A DNA stretch of 64,000 nucleotides from Gammaproteobacteria bacterium. GTDB taxonomy: Bacteria > Pseudomonadota > Gammaproteobacteria > Pseudomonadales > Azotimanducaceae_A. The notes below the pieces were generated by a model, which had not been told where the DNA came from, searched no databases, and saw only the letters and a list, made by a program, of their open reading frames with translations. A program made the translations under genes and the position numbers. The DNA is taken from contig DUAT01000041.1 of assembly GCA_012960755.1 (NCBI GenBank), positions 231,166-295,165 on the forward strand, read 5' to 3'. The number at the start of each line of letters is the position of its first letter. Positions within the stretch are counted from its first letter, which is position 1. Positions 36,472-44,493 of this stretch are shown here, one piece after another.

Positions 36472-37416
36472 CTAGCCGCCGGAGGCAAAGTTAGGCAGGA
36501 CTTTTTCGGCGAATAATTGGGCGGGCTCATGGGTGTCCTTGCCAAAGAACTCCATGACAAACATGGTACATCCTAAATCAATATGTTTCTGAATTGCCTC
36601 GCAGCACTGGTCCGCTGTTCCTGTGATTGCGAGCGGGCCTTTCGGGTCACCCATGTGGCCGCCAAATATTCTTTCGGCCTGATCTGCCATCGGACCGGCA
36701 CTCGCTTCATCTTTGGCAATGGTGACGAGGCACTGCTGACTCACGGTAATTTCGTCAAAGTCGCGGCCGACATTGTCACAATGTTCTTTCAGGACGTTAA
36801 CTTTGTGCGCTAAATCGGCTTGCTGACCGGCGAGGTTGTTCCAGATGTCCGCTTCTCTGGCGACCAGTTTAAGGGTCACTTTCTCACCTCCACCGCCAAT
36901 AAGAACAGGCACTTTTCTGGGTGGCTTCGGTTGGCAAACGACATTTTCCGCAGTAACAAACTTGCCGCTATACGATACCTCGTTTTCGTCTCCCCACATC
37001 CTTTTTAGCAGGGCCACGGTTTCGGCAAGCTGGGTAAGTCGCTCCGCTGTTGAAAGAAATGGTACGTTAAAGTCAGTGAACTCTCTCGGCATCCAGCCTG
37101 CACCGAGACCCGCGATGATTCTGCCACCGGCTATATTGTCTGCAGTGGCAATCACCTTGCCAAGTTGGGCAGCGTTGCGCATGCCTGCCGGGGTCACCAG
37201 GGTGCCGATTTCGACGCGGGAGGTAATGGCAGCGACAGCTGACACCATGGACCAGGCTTCGAGAATTGGAAGCTGTGGAGACTGTGGACCATAGAGGTGG
37301 TCACAGACCCATAGTGAATCGAAGCCCAACGACTCAAATCCACGAGCAGCATCAGCCGCCGCTACCCAGGGTCTTTTTATCTGGGGCAGTGTTACGCCGA
37401 AGTGTATTTGCGTCAT
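36472..37416 (-). CDS. LLM-class (luciferase-like) F420-type oxidoreductase
   Basis: The 314-residue protein has the TIM-barrel of the bacterial luciferase family, with FGVTLPQ, SLWVCDHLYGPQ, EIGTLVTPAGMRNAAQLGK, GRIIAGLGAGWMPREF and KVPVLIGGGGEK. Members use FMN or coenzyme F420. This pattern is frequent in F420-dependent groups, but F420 synthesis genes are not in the window, so the cofactor is undecided. It is divergent from the Rieske oxygenase gene. Confidence 0.87.
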   Translation of the reverse strand: MTQIHFGVTLPQIKRPWVAAADAARGFESLGFDSLWVCDHLYGPQSPQLPILEAWSMVSAVAAITSRVEIGTLVTPAGMRNAAQLGKVIATADNIAGGRIIAGLGAGWMPREFTDFNVPFLSTAERLTQLAETVALLKRMWGDENEVSYSGKFVTAENVVCQPKPPRKVPVLIGGGGEKVTLKLVAREADIWNNLAGQQADLAHKVNVLKEHCDNVGRDFDEITVSQQCLVTIAKDEASAGPMADQAERIFGGHMGDPKGPLAITGTADQCCEAIQKHIDLGCTMFVMEFFGKDTHEPAQLFAEKVLPNFASGG

Positions 37417-37593
37417 CTTGTTCTCCTGTGAAGTTGGGCTACATCCTGCTTACTGGAAGATAGTAACTCCTTTCGCCTGTGTGTCCGGGTTTTCTTCCGG
37501 GTTTTCTCGATAAAGAGAATGCCAACTCGCTGGCATCGCCACTATCACAGCGCTATTGTAGCCTCTCATGTTGTGAAAATTCGAGGATTGACT

Positions 37594-38931
37594 ATGCTTT
37601 CACGAGAAGACAACGAACTTTTGTGCCGCGTGGGTCCGGGCACCCCGATGGGTGAATTGATCCGCGAATACTGGTTTCCAGCGCTGCCAAGTCGCGAATT
37701 TCCCCGGGCCGATGGTGAAATCAAACGCATGAGGCTGCTCGGCGAAAATCTGGTGATGTTCCGCGACTCCGAGAACAATATGGGGGCGCTGGCTGAGGCT
37801 TGTCCTCATCGTGGTGCCAGCCTGTACTTTGGTCGGAACGAAGAATGCGGCCTGAGATGTCCTTACCATGGCTGGAAATTTGATATTCATGGTAAATGTG
37901 TCGACATGCCAACCGAGCCAGAGGGCAGCACATTTAAGGACAAGGTTAGGGCGCGGGCTTATCCCTGTCGGGACGTTAATCACATGGTCTGGATCTACAT
38001 GGGAGCGCGCGAAGAGCCACCGCCTTTCCCCAACTATGAAATAAATACGCTGCCCCCAGAGAACGTGATGGAACCTAACGTCATGATGGAAGAAGCCAAC
38101 TGGGTCCAGAATCTGGAGGGGGATCTTGATTCCGTGCACCTGGACTGGGTGCATCGACGACTGCACCAGGACGGTCCAAAGCCACCATCGGGTATTAATG
38201 GTTTCTATAGTCCGGATCAGAAGCCTGCGCAATTTGATGTTGTCAAAACGGATTATGGTGCTTTTTATTCGGCAAAACGCCAGATGCCTGATGGCAGGGA
38301 GTGGCATAGGGTGAATCAGTTTATTTTCCCATTCCATACCATGATTACAACTGGTCCCAACATCAGCTTCCGGTCATTTGTGCCGTTGGATGATCACCAT
38401 GCCATGTTGATCACCCAATCAGGGAATCCAGAATCAGCGATTCCCGAGGCCGAGCGCCATCAGCTGGCGAACGCCTTTGAAGCCGTTGGGGGTTATATCA
38501 CCCGCACCCATGAGCCCAGCAGTTACTTTATGACCCAGGCTAACAAACGCAACGATTTTATGCTTGATCGTGATGTACAGAATGACATCATGTACAACGG
38601 CATCCCGTTTGTGATGAACCTGCAGGATCGCGCCATGACGGAACTGATGTGTGATGCCGCAGGGAATCCTCTCTATGATCGAACCCAGGAGCATCTTGGT
38701 ACTTCTGATGTTTATGTGATTGCGGTTCGGCGCCAGTTAATCGCTGCTGCAAAACGCTTGAGAGATGAGGGCGTTATACCGGCAAACGCGAATAAGCCAG
38801 AATTGGGACGAGTGCGGATGGGAGCATTTCTGCTCGATAAAAATGCTGACTGGAAACGAGATACAGCCGATAGGCTGAACCCGGATGCAGGGCTGCCCGT
38901 TGCCCACGATATGCCGCTGATTGTGGAGTGA
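37594..38931 (+). CDS. Rieske non-heme iron aromatic ring-hydroxylating oxygenase, large subunit
   Basis: The 445-residue protein resembles phthalate 4,5-dioxygenase-type oxygenases. The Rieske [2Fe-2S] motif is ACPHRGA (Cys70, His72) and CPYHGW (Cys89, His92). The mononuclear iron site has GDLDSVHLDWVH with His182 and His187. I chose the ATG at 37594, preceded by GAGGA; the open frame runs 25 codons further up. Such enzymes need an electron-transfer reductase, which is not present here. The substrate is unknown. Confidence 0.9.
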   Translation: MLSREDNELLCRVGPGTPMGELIREYWFPALPSREFPRADGEIKRMRLLGENLVMFRDSENNMGALAEACPHRGASLYFGRNEECGLRCPYHGWKFDIHGKCVDMPTEPEGSTFKDKVRARAYPCRDVNHMVWIYMGAREEPPPFPNYEINTLPPENVMEPNVMMEEANWVQNLEGDLDSVHLDWVHRRLHQDGPKPPSGINGFYSPDQKPAQFDVVKTDYGAFYSAKRQMPDGREWHRVNQFIFPFHTMITTGPNISFRSFVPLDDHHAMLITQSGNPESAIPEAERHQLANAFEAVGGYITRTHEPSSYFMTQANKRNDFMLDRDVQNDIMYNGIPFVMNLQDRAMTELMCDAAGNPLYDRTQEHLGTSDVYVIAVRRQLIAAAKRLRDEGVIPANANKPELGRVRMGAFLLDKNADWKRDTADRLNPDAGLPVAHDMPLIVE

Positions 38932-38937
38932 TTGAGC

Positions 38938-39381
38938 CTACTTGTCATCGACACGAATAGTAGTTGGATAGGAACCAAAAGCGACAGGGATATCGGAATC
39001 GTTGAGGATTAATTCCTCGAAGTACTCCGCGTCTTCTTGTCTTCTGATTTCTATTCTGCGGTCTGGGACAATAGATGAAGGTCGTGCATCCCGACGGTAT
39101 TTCGTGCGCCGGTCACCTGATATTTTCCGTTGTTCTGGTGGACCGCCTAGCATAGATTCGATAACACACTCACAACCGGCTTCTGCAACTTTCAGGGCAA
39201 ATTGCATAGCAGCTTCTTCAGAGAGGTTTTTTTTTATCACCAGGTCTCTACCGGAGAAAAGTTTCTTTAGTGCCGCCTGATCGAGGCCAAATAACTTCTC
39301 AAACCGCTGTTTGGTGGTATCAGGGCCAAACTCGCCCGTCATCGTGGCACTAAAGATTACCTGGTAGAGTGTTTGGGTCAT
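38938..39381 (-). CDS. Hypothetical protein with a conserved N-terminal module
   Basis: The 147-residue protein has an N-terminal half (about 1-75) with QVIFSATMTGEF, FEKLFGLD and LFSGRDLVIKKNLSEEAA. This looks like a short module seen in other gammaproteobacterial proteins, but I cannot name it. The C-terminal half is basic (GDRRTKYRRDARPSS) and then acidic. It converges on the Rieske gene with a 6 bp gap. Confidence 0.65.
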   Translation of the reverse strand: MTQTLYQVIFSATMTGEFGPDTTKQRFEKLFGLDQAALKKLFSGRDLVIKKNLSEEAAMQFALKVAEAGCECVIESMLGGPPEQRKISGDRRTKYRRDARPSSIVPDRRIEIRRQEDAEYFEELILNDSDIPVAFGSYPTTIRVDDK

Positions 39382-39801
39382 GAAACTTCACAGATTCTAA
39401 AATCAGAGAATAGCGAATTATGCGCACTGCCGCTATTCCTGGTCGATGAAAAGGCCTGGGTATTGGGTGATTGGTCTATAATGCGAATTATGGCTTTAAA
39501 TGGTCTTTGGGAGCCAAAGAAAGTCAGCGGCTTCATACCGTTGCAATCGCCTGATTATCGGTTGAATTTTACCTAGACTCGCTCCGGATTATCCAATAAT
39601 CTACTTATTCGCTTCGATCCTGTTTGCCCATGTGGATTAACTTGGGTAGGGACGGAGACGATACGCCCATTAGATTGTATTAATGTGGGACTTGATCCAG
39701 TAAGGACAGGTACCGACAGATCGACTCAGACAAGACTGTAAATTGAGACAGACTCGTTGATTCCTGAATTTTGCTGTTTCCAGTTTCACTGGAGATAGAA
39801 G
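39382..39801. other. 420 bp without a supported gene
   Basis: The region divides the hypothetical gene from panB. A TATAAT at 39477-39482 lacks a matching -35. An open frame at 39373-39576 overlaps the neighbouring start and has no coding pattern. The panB promoter must lie here but could not be pinned down. Confidence 0.45.
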
Positions 39802-40590
39802 ATGAATGTACATTCCTTTGCCAAAAGAAAGATGGACAAACAAAAAATATCGATGGTGACCTGCTATGACCACTGGTCAGCGAAGATACTCAACCAAACC
39901 GATATCGATTGCATCCTGGTGGGCGACTCTCTTGCCGTCGTCATGCATGGTTTTGACTCTACGGTCTACGCTACCACCGAGATGATGGAGCTGCATGTCA
40001 GCGCCGTTGCCAGGGGAGCCAGGGACAAATTCATTGTTGCAGATATGCCCTTCCTCAGTTGCAGCAAAGGAATGGAAGTCGCGATGGATACGGTGCACCG
40101 ACTCATGAGCGCTGGTGCCAATGCGGTAAAGATTGAAGGTGACACACACCAGGTGGAACTGATCAGGCATATCATTGAAGCCGGAGTGCCTGTAATGGGT
40201 CACCTGGGGCTGATGCCGCAGTCCATCCACAGCCTTGGTGGGCATAAGGTCCAGGCCAAAGATGAAGCCAAAGCTTCAAAGCTGATCGCGAGTGCAAAGG
40301 CATTGCAGCAGGCAGGTTGTTTCGCTGTCGTGCTGGAATGCATTCCAACCAAACTTGGGAGTTGTGTCTCTCAGCGCATTGATATCCCCACGATTGGTAT
40401 TGGGGCTGGTCCGCACACAGATGGCCAGGTGCTGGTGCTGCATGATCTGTTGGGTGTTAACCCGGAGTTTTCACCCAAGTTTCTGCGTCGATATTCCGAT
40501 AGCTATGGTGTCATTCATGCGGCGGTGAACAATTTCCATTCAGATGTTGTGGAACAGGCTTTTCCGAGTTTGCAGGAATCCTATCGATGA
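39802..40590 (+). CDS. panB: 3-methyl-2-oxobutanoate hydroxymethyltransferase
   Basis: PanB makes ketopantoate from 2-oxoisovalerate. The 262-residue protein has MVTCYDHWSAKIL, LVGDSLAVVMHG, MGHLGLMPQSIHSLGG and IGIGAGPHTDGQVLVLHDLLG, all family hallmarks. GGAGATAG precedes the ATG. The stop overlaps the panC start (ATGA). First gene of panB-panC-coaX. Confidence 0.96.
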   Translation: MNVHSFAKRKMDKQKISMVTCYDHWSAKILNQTDIDCILVGDSLAVVMHGFDSTVYATTEMMELHVSAVARGARDKFIVADMPFLSCSKGMEVAMDTVHRLMSAGANAVKIEGDTHQVELIRHIIEAGVPVMGHLGLMPQSIHSLGGHKVQAKDEAKASKLIASAKALQQAGCFAVVLECIPTKLGSCVSQRIDIPTIGIGAGPHTDGQVLVLHDLLGVNPEFSPKFLRRYSDSYGVIHAAVNNFHSDVVEQAFPSLQESYR

Positions 40591-41357
40591 GACGAGTTGA
40601 GTCGGTCGCTGAGTACAGGAAATTTCGTGAGGAGTTTAGCGATCAGAAATTGGGTTTTGTGCCAACAATGGGTGCCCTGCATATTGGGCATGCATCCTTG
40701 ATAGAAAGGAGCGTGACTGAATGTGATATCACCGTACTGAGCATCTATCTGAATCCGACTCAGTTCAACAATCCAGGTGATCTGGATAAGTACCCGGTAA
40801 CGTTGGAAAATGATTTGCTGATGGCAGAAAATTTGGGTGTAGATGTGGTCTTACTTCCAGATTATCACCAGGTCTATCCTGACAATTTCAGGTACCTGGT
40901 GGAAGAAACCAGTTTTAGTCGCCAGTTATGTGGTGCTCACCGTGAAGGACATTTCACCGGTGTGCTGACCGTTGTCATGAAACTGCTTAACATCGTCAGG
41001 CCGCAATGTGCGTACTTCGGCAAAAAGGATTACCAGCAGTACCAGCTGATTCGAGATATGGTGGAAGCATTTTTCATGGATGTGAACATCATCGGGTGCG
41101 ATACCATCAGGGAAGAAGATGGTCTTGCGTTGAGTTCGAGAAACCTGAATCTTGATGATCATTCCCGAGAACTGGCCCCTGAGTTACACAAGGCCATTGA
41201 GAGGAACATCGCTGACGCGCAGGTGGTGTCGCAGTTAGACGTACTCGGGTTTGATGTCGACTATATTAAAACCATTGACGGACGAAGGTACGCGGCGGCG
41301 AGTTTAGGTAAAGTCAGGTTAATTGATAACATTTCTGTAGATGAGGTTACCTCGTGA
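40587..41357 (+). CDS. panC: Pantothenate synthetase
   Basis: PanC joins pantoate and beta-alanine with ATP. The 256-residue protein has VPTMGALHIGHASLI (the HIGH nucleotide-binding motif), LNPTQFNNPGDLDKYP, FGKKDYQQYQLIRD and ALSSRN. It overlaps panB upstream and coaX downstream. No panD (aspartate decarboxylase) is seen in this operon. Confidence 0.96.
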   Translation: MRRVESVAEYRKFREEFSDQKLGFVPTMGALHIGHASLIERSVTECDITVLSIYLNPTQFNNPGDLDKYPVTLENDLLMAENLGVDVVLLPDYHQVYPDNFRYLVEETSFSRQLCGAHREGHFTGVLTVVMKLLNIVRPQCAYFGKKDYQQYQLIRDMVEAFFMDVNIIGCDTIREEDGLALSSRNLNLDDHSRELAPELHKAIERNIADAQVVSQLDVLGFDVDYIKTIDGRRYAAASLGKVRLIDNISVDEVTS

Positions 41358-42139
41358 TTCTATGCCTGGATGTAGGTAACAGCCAAATATACGGTGGTGT
41401 GTTTGATGGGGAAGAATTGCAGGTGCAGTTCCGGCACGCATCCCAAACACGAAGCTCGTCAGACGAATTGGGGGTTTTTTTCAGAATCGTACTGCGGGAA
41501 AACAATATCAATCCTAATGATATCCATGTCATTGCGATCTGCTGTGTTGTGCCGGATTTGCTCTACTCGTTGAGGGCTTGCTGCCAGAAGTACTTCGGCA
41601 TTGATCCTCTGGTGCTTCGACCTGGTGTAAAAACAGGCTTGAAGATCCTGTATCGAGATCCCAAGGAGGTGGGTGCAGATCGAATTGCCGATGCGGTCGG
41701 AGCAGTAAAGTTATATCCCAACAGAAACCTGATAGTCGCTGACTTTGGGACTGCAACCACGCTCTGTGCCATCACCAGGAACAAAGAGTTTCTCGGCGGT
41801 AATATCCTGCCGGGGCTTCGCCTCGCCATGGACGCGCTGGAATCGAAAACTGCCCAATTACCCTCGGTCGAGATAGTCCCGCCAAAGTCCGGGCTGGGTC
41901 GATCGACGGTTGAAAGTATTCAGGCGGGACTATATTGGTCCAATGTCGGGATGGTCAAGGAACTCGTGACTAGAATAACCAATGAGGTTTTTGAAGATGA
42001 GCCGCCCCTGGTGATTGGTACAGGTGGCTTTGCCAATCTGTTCAGTCAGGAAAAACTGTTCGATTATGTTATTTCGGATCTTATCCTGGTTGGCTTACTG
42101 GAGATCATCCGATTGAACTCCAGCCAGGCGAGGGAATAG
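41354..42139 (+). CDS. coaX: Type III pantothenate kinase
   Basis: CoaX phosphorylates pantothenate in the first step to coenzyme A and is not feedback-inhibited like CoaA. The 261-residue protein has LCLDVGNSQIYGGVFDG (phosphate 1), VGADRIADAVGA, LIVADFGTATTLCAI and GGNILPGL. The GTG start overlaps the panC stop. Coupling panBC to coaX puts the path from ketopantoate to phosphopantothenate under one transcript. Confidence 0.93.
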   Translation: MILCLDVGNSQIYGGVFDGEELQVQFRHASQTRSSSDELGVFFRIVLRENNINPNDIHVIAICCVVPDLLYSLRACCQKYFGIDPLVLRPGVKTGLKILYRDPKEVGADRIADAVGAVKLYPNRNLIVADFGTATTLCAITRNKEFLGGNILPGLRLAMDALESKTAQLPSVEIVPPKSGLGRSTVESIQAGLYWSNVGMVKELVTRITNEVFEDEPPLVIGTGGFANLFSQEKLFDYVISDLILVGLLEIIRLNSSQARE

Positions 42140-42149
42140 CGGTTTTGCG

Positions 42150-42242
42150 TTACAACTGGCTCGCCAGGATCACGGCCACAAACATAACAAGACAAACTGT
42201 GTTAACGATATCTTCCGGTTTGGTTTCTGGTGTTCCTCTCAT
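42150..42242 (-). CDS. 30-residue single-pass membrane protein
   Basis: The frame begins MRGTPETKPEDIVNT and continues with the hydrophobic VCLVMFVAVILASQL, then TAA. So it is a short polar N-terminus followed by one membrane helix that reaches the end. A perfect AGGAG ribosome site (42255-42251) lies 8 bp before the ATG. A -10 box and two CRP-type sites lie upstream in the correct geometry. I do not recognise the protein. The combination of ribosome site, helix and promoter makes it credible in spite of its size. Confidence 0.75.
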   Translation of the reverse strand: MRGTPETKPEDIVNTVCLVMFVAVILASQL

Positions 42243-42293
42243 TTTATATACTCCTATGCTGAACCTGTTGGGTCGCGTTTTGCATTAAGGACT

Positions 42294-42299
42294 ATTAAA
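42294..42299 (-). promoter_or_regulatory. -10 box of the small membrane protein gene
   Basis: TTTAAT on the minus strand matches TATAAT in 5 of 6 positions. Transcription would start at about 42287, giving a 45-base leader with the AGGAG site. There is no good -35, as expected when CRP activates from -41.5. Confidence 0.6.
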
Positions 42300-42320
42300 G
42301 CTGTTGTTGATGCAGAAAAA

Positions 42321-42336
42321 TGTGATCTGAGTCACT
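42321..42336 (-). promoter_or_regulatory. CRP/Vfr site 1, centred at -41.5
   Basis: TGTGA-TCTGAG-TCACT matches the TGTGA-N6-TCACA core in 9 of 10 half-site bases. Its centre, 42328.5, is 41.5 bp upstream of the predicted start at 42287, the standard class II position for CRP activation. Confidence 0.75.
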
Positions 42337-42361
42337 GTCACAGGCCACAATTAGCTCGAGA

Positions 42362-42377
42362 TGTGAAACAGGTCACA
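42362..42377 (-). promoter_or_regulatory. CRP/Vfr site 2, centred at -82.5
   Basis: TGTGA-AACAGG-TCACA is a perfect match to the CRP core. Its centre at 42369.5 is exactly 41 bp from site 1, about four helical turns, so the two dimers would lie on the same face of the DNA. It could also act on the rightward gene at 42484. Confidence 0.78.
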
Positions 42378-42483
42378 CTACTGGTGTGTTATCTATACGG
42401 GACACTTCACAAGTACTGGCTATAGCTTGTGGCCGTTTTGTGGTAGATTTTCCATCGCATGATAATCAGTTCTAAGGCCCTGC

Positions 42484-44493
42484 GTGACGACCCATCGAGT
42501 ACATATTCTAGCCATTGTTACCGTCGCTGTGTTCTTCTATGCCATTACTATGCCCACCACAATTACCCTGGAAGATGCGGGTCTGTTCCAGATGGTCTGC
42601 CATTTAGACGGCATTAGTCATCCCCCCGGTTACCCGTTGTTTACCCTGTTGTGTAATCAAATGACCCTAGCGCCTGGCGTAGTCACAGGCAATCTAATAT
42701 CGGTTGTATTTGCATTGGTGGCTGTTGTGTTGTTTTACAAGGTTGTCATTTTGATTACAGCCGATGAATTTACGGCTCTTGTTGCAGCAATCGCCTATGC
42801 CGTCTCATTCTCGTTCTGGTCTCAAGCTATCATCATCGAGGTATACAGTCTTGCAGCGTGCCTGTTCATATTCTGTTGGTGGTTACTGATAAAATTCAGC
42901 CAATCCAAAGACAACCGCTACTGGTTCTGTTTGTGCCTCTTTGCCGGGTTAGGATTATCCAATCACTGGCCATTGTTTGTACTGTCTTGTCTCGGTTTCG
43001 TTAGTTTGTTAGTGGTGGTCAGGCCTCAGTTGTGGACCCTGATGCATAGTGCGGCTTTTTGGTTAGGCTCCGGCTTGCTGTTTGCTCTGGGTCTTCTTCC
43101 ATATGTTTCGCTGTTAACCAACAAGACTCCGGAAATCGCATTGGTGGGTGCAATTCCTCTGGAAGAATTTGTCAATTATGTGACACGCGCCTACTACAGC
43201 GATGATCATGCCGGTTCAAGTCCGCAGGACAAGTTACTCTACTTTCGCTGGTTGTTCATGGAGGTGGGGATTCAGTTTGGCATGCTCGCTCTTCCGTTTA
43301 CCCTGGTAGGGTTTTATCGTTCAGTACGTGAGCTAAAGATCCATCATGTGGTGTCACTGGTGGTGATATTTCTGGCAACCACTTTTTTGTTGATGATGTT
43401 GATGGATCTGAAATTCGAGATACGGGCCCAGGCTGCTTTCCGCGCATACACCGTCATCGCATATGCTCCGCTGGCACTATGGTTCTCGATAGGGTTGGTC
43501 TGGTTGCTGGGTCACGTGCCAGAGAGATATTCAAGGTTCAAGCTGCCCCTGGCGGTGGTGCTGCTCGCTTCCATTGCTTTGTACAACTATCCGAAAGTGG
43601 ACCGAAGTAAGCTTGGTTTTGTTGAGGAGTATGCAACCGTTGTTCTTGAATCATTGCCAGCGGATGCAATCTTGTTTCTGTATGGCGATATGCAAATTGG
43701 CCCGTTTGGTTTTCTCAACAAGGTAATGGGTGTCCGACCGGATGTGGAGCTTTATAGCTGGCACAGCCTCGTCTTTTCTAATCGATTATCAGATCCTTTG
43801 CTTCCAAAAAAGGAAATGGAGAGGGTGGTGAGCGAATTCATCAAAAACTCTTCCAGACCGGTTTTCTCAATCGACGGGCGACAGGAAGTGGATTCAAATT
43901 ATGGGCTTTACTATTCATACAACAAAGCCAGCGAAGCGCCCTTTGTGTTTGTGCCGGAATTGGAACTGTTTATCGACAAGGTCTTTGACCTGTACCACGG
44001 GGAAGGCTGGATTGTTGATTTACACGAAAAACGATTCGCTTATGATTTGCTGATGATGGCGACACGACAATATGTCAATTATGGTCTGATTCACGGTACC
44101 GACGGATACAATGCTGTTCGCCTCGACAGGTTGCAAAAACTTCAAAGTACGTTTCCGGGAAAACTCGCAACCCTCGAAACTATTTTTCTGTCAGGCGCAG
44201 AAGTGGAAAAAGAGCGACTGCTGGCACTGGGACGGGCAGCAGAACAGCAGATAACCAACCAGTTACCGGCACAAGGCATTTCGGAGCTCTATCAGTATCT
44301 GGGTATGATACATTTGATCGCGCCTCAAAATGTTGAGGCTGCTAAAAAAATGCTCAAAAAGTCCCTGGAAGTTATGCCAGACCGTCGCAATCAGAGTGTC
44401 TGCTATCTCAGGTCGGTCTTTCTGGATAACAATGAGGTGGAAAACTATAATGAGCTCGAACGTCAGTTTTCATTTAAAGAGTGCCCATCGTGA
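42484..44493 (+). CDS. DUF2723 multi-spanning membrane protein, glycosyltransferase-like
   Basis: The 669-residue protein has about ten membrane helices in its first 380 residues. The first loop carries LEDAGLFQMVCHLDGISHPPGYPLFTLLC, the DUF2723 signature given here in two parts of one loop, which resembles the acidic first loop of GT-C enzymes such as protein O-mannosyltransferases. A soluble C-terminal part (about 390-669) ends in helical, TPR-like sequence. The likely role is transfer of sugar from a lipid carrier outside the membrane; the acceptor is unknown. The GTG start lies 14 bases after the last -10-like element. It overlaps the next gene, a lipid-phosphate mannose synthase. Confidence 0.8.
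   Translation: MTTHRVHILAIVTVAVFFYAITMPTTITLEDAGLFQMVCHLDGISHPPGYPLFTLLCNQMTLAPGVVTGNLISVVFALVAVVLFYKVVILITADEFTALVAAIAYAVSFSFWSQAIIIEVYSLAACLFIFCWWLLIKFSQSKDNRYWFCLCLFAGLGLSNHWPLFVLSCLGFVSLLVVVRPQLWTLMHSAAFWLGSGLLFALGLLPYVSLLTNKTPEIALVGAIPLEEFVNYVTRAYYSDDHAGSSPQDKLLYFRWLFMEVGIQFGMLALPFTLVGFYRSVRELKIHHVVSLVVIFLATTFLLMMLMDLKFEIRAQAAFRAYTVIAYAPLALWFSIGLVWLLGHVPERYSRFKLPLAVVLLASIALYNYPKVDRSKLGFVEEYATVVLESLPADAILFLYGDMQIGPFGFLNKVMGVRPDVELYSWHSLVFSNRLSDPLLPKKEMERVVSEFIKNSSRPVFSIDGRQEVDSNYGLYYSYNKASEAPFVFVPELELFIDKVFDLYHGEGWIVDLHEKRFAYDLLMMATRQYVNYGLIHGTDGYNAVRLDRLQKLQSTFPGKLATLETIFLSGAEVEKERLLALGRAAEQQITNQLPAQGISELYQYLGMIHLIAPQNVEAAKKMLKKSLEVMPDRRNQSVCYLRSVFLDNNEVENYNELERQFSFKECPS

Noticed and set aside
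39373..39576. 67-codon open frame upstream of panB
   Set aside because: It overlaps the start of the leftward hypothetical gene and has no homology pattern or ribosome site.
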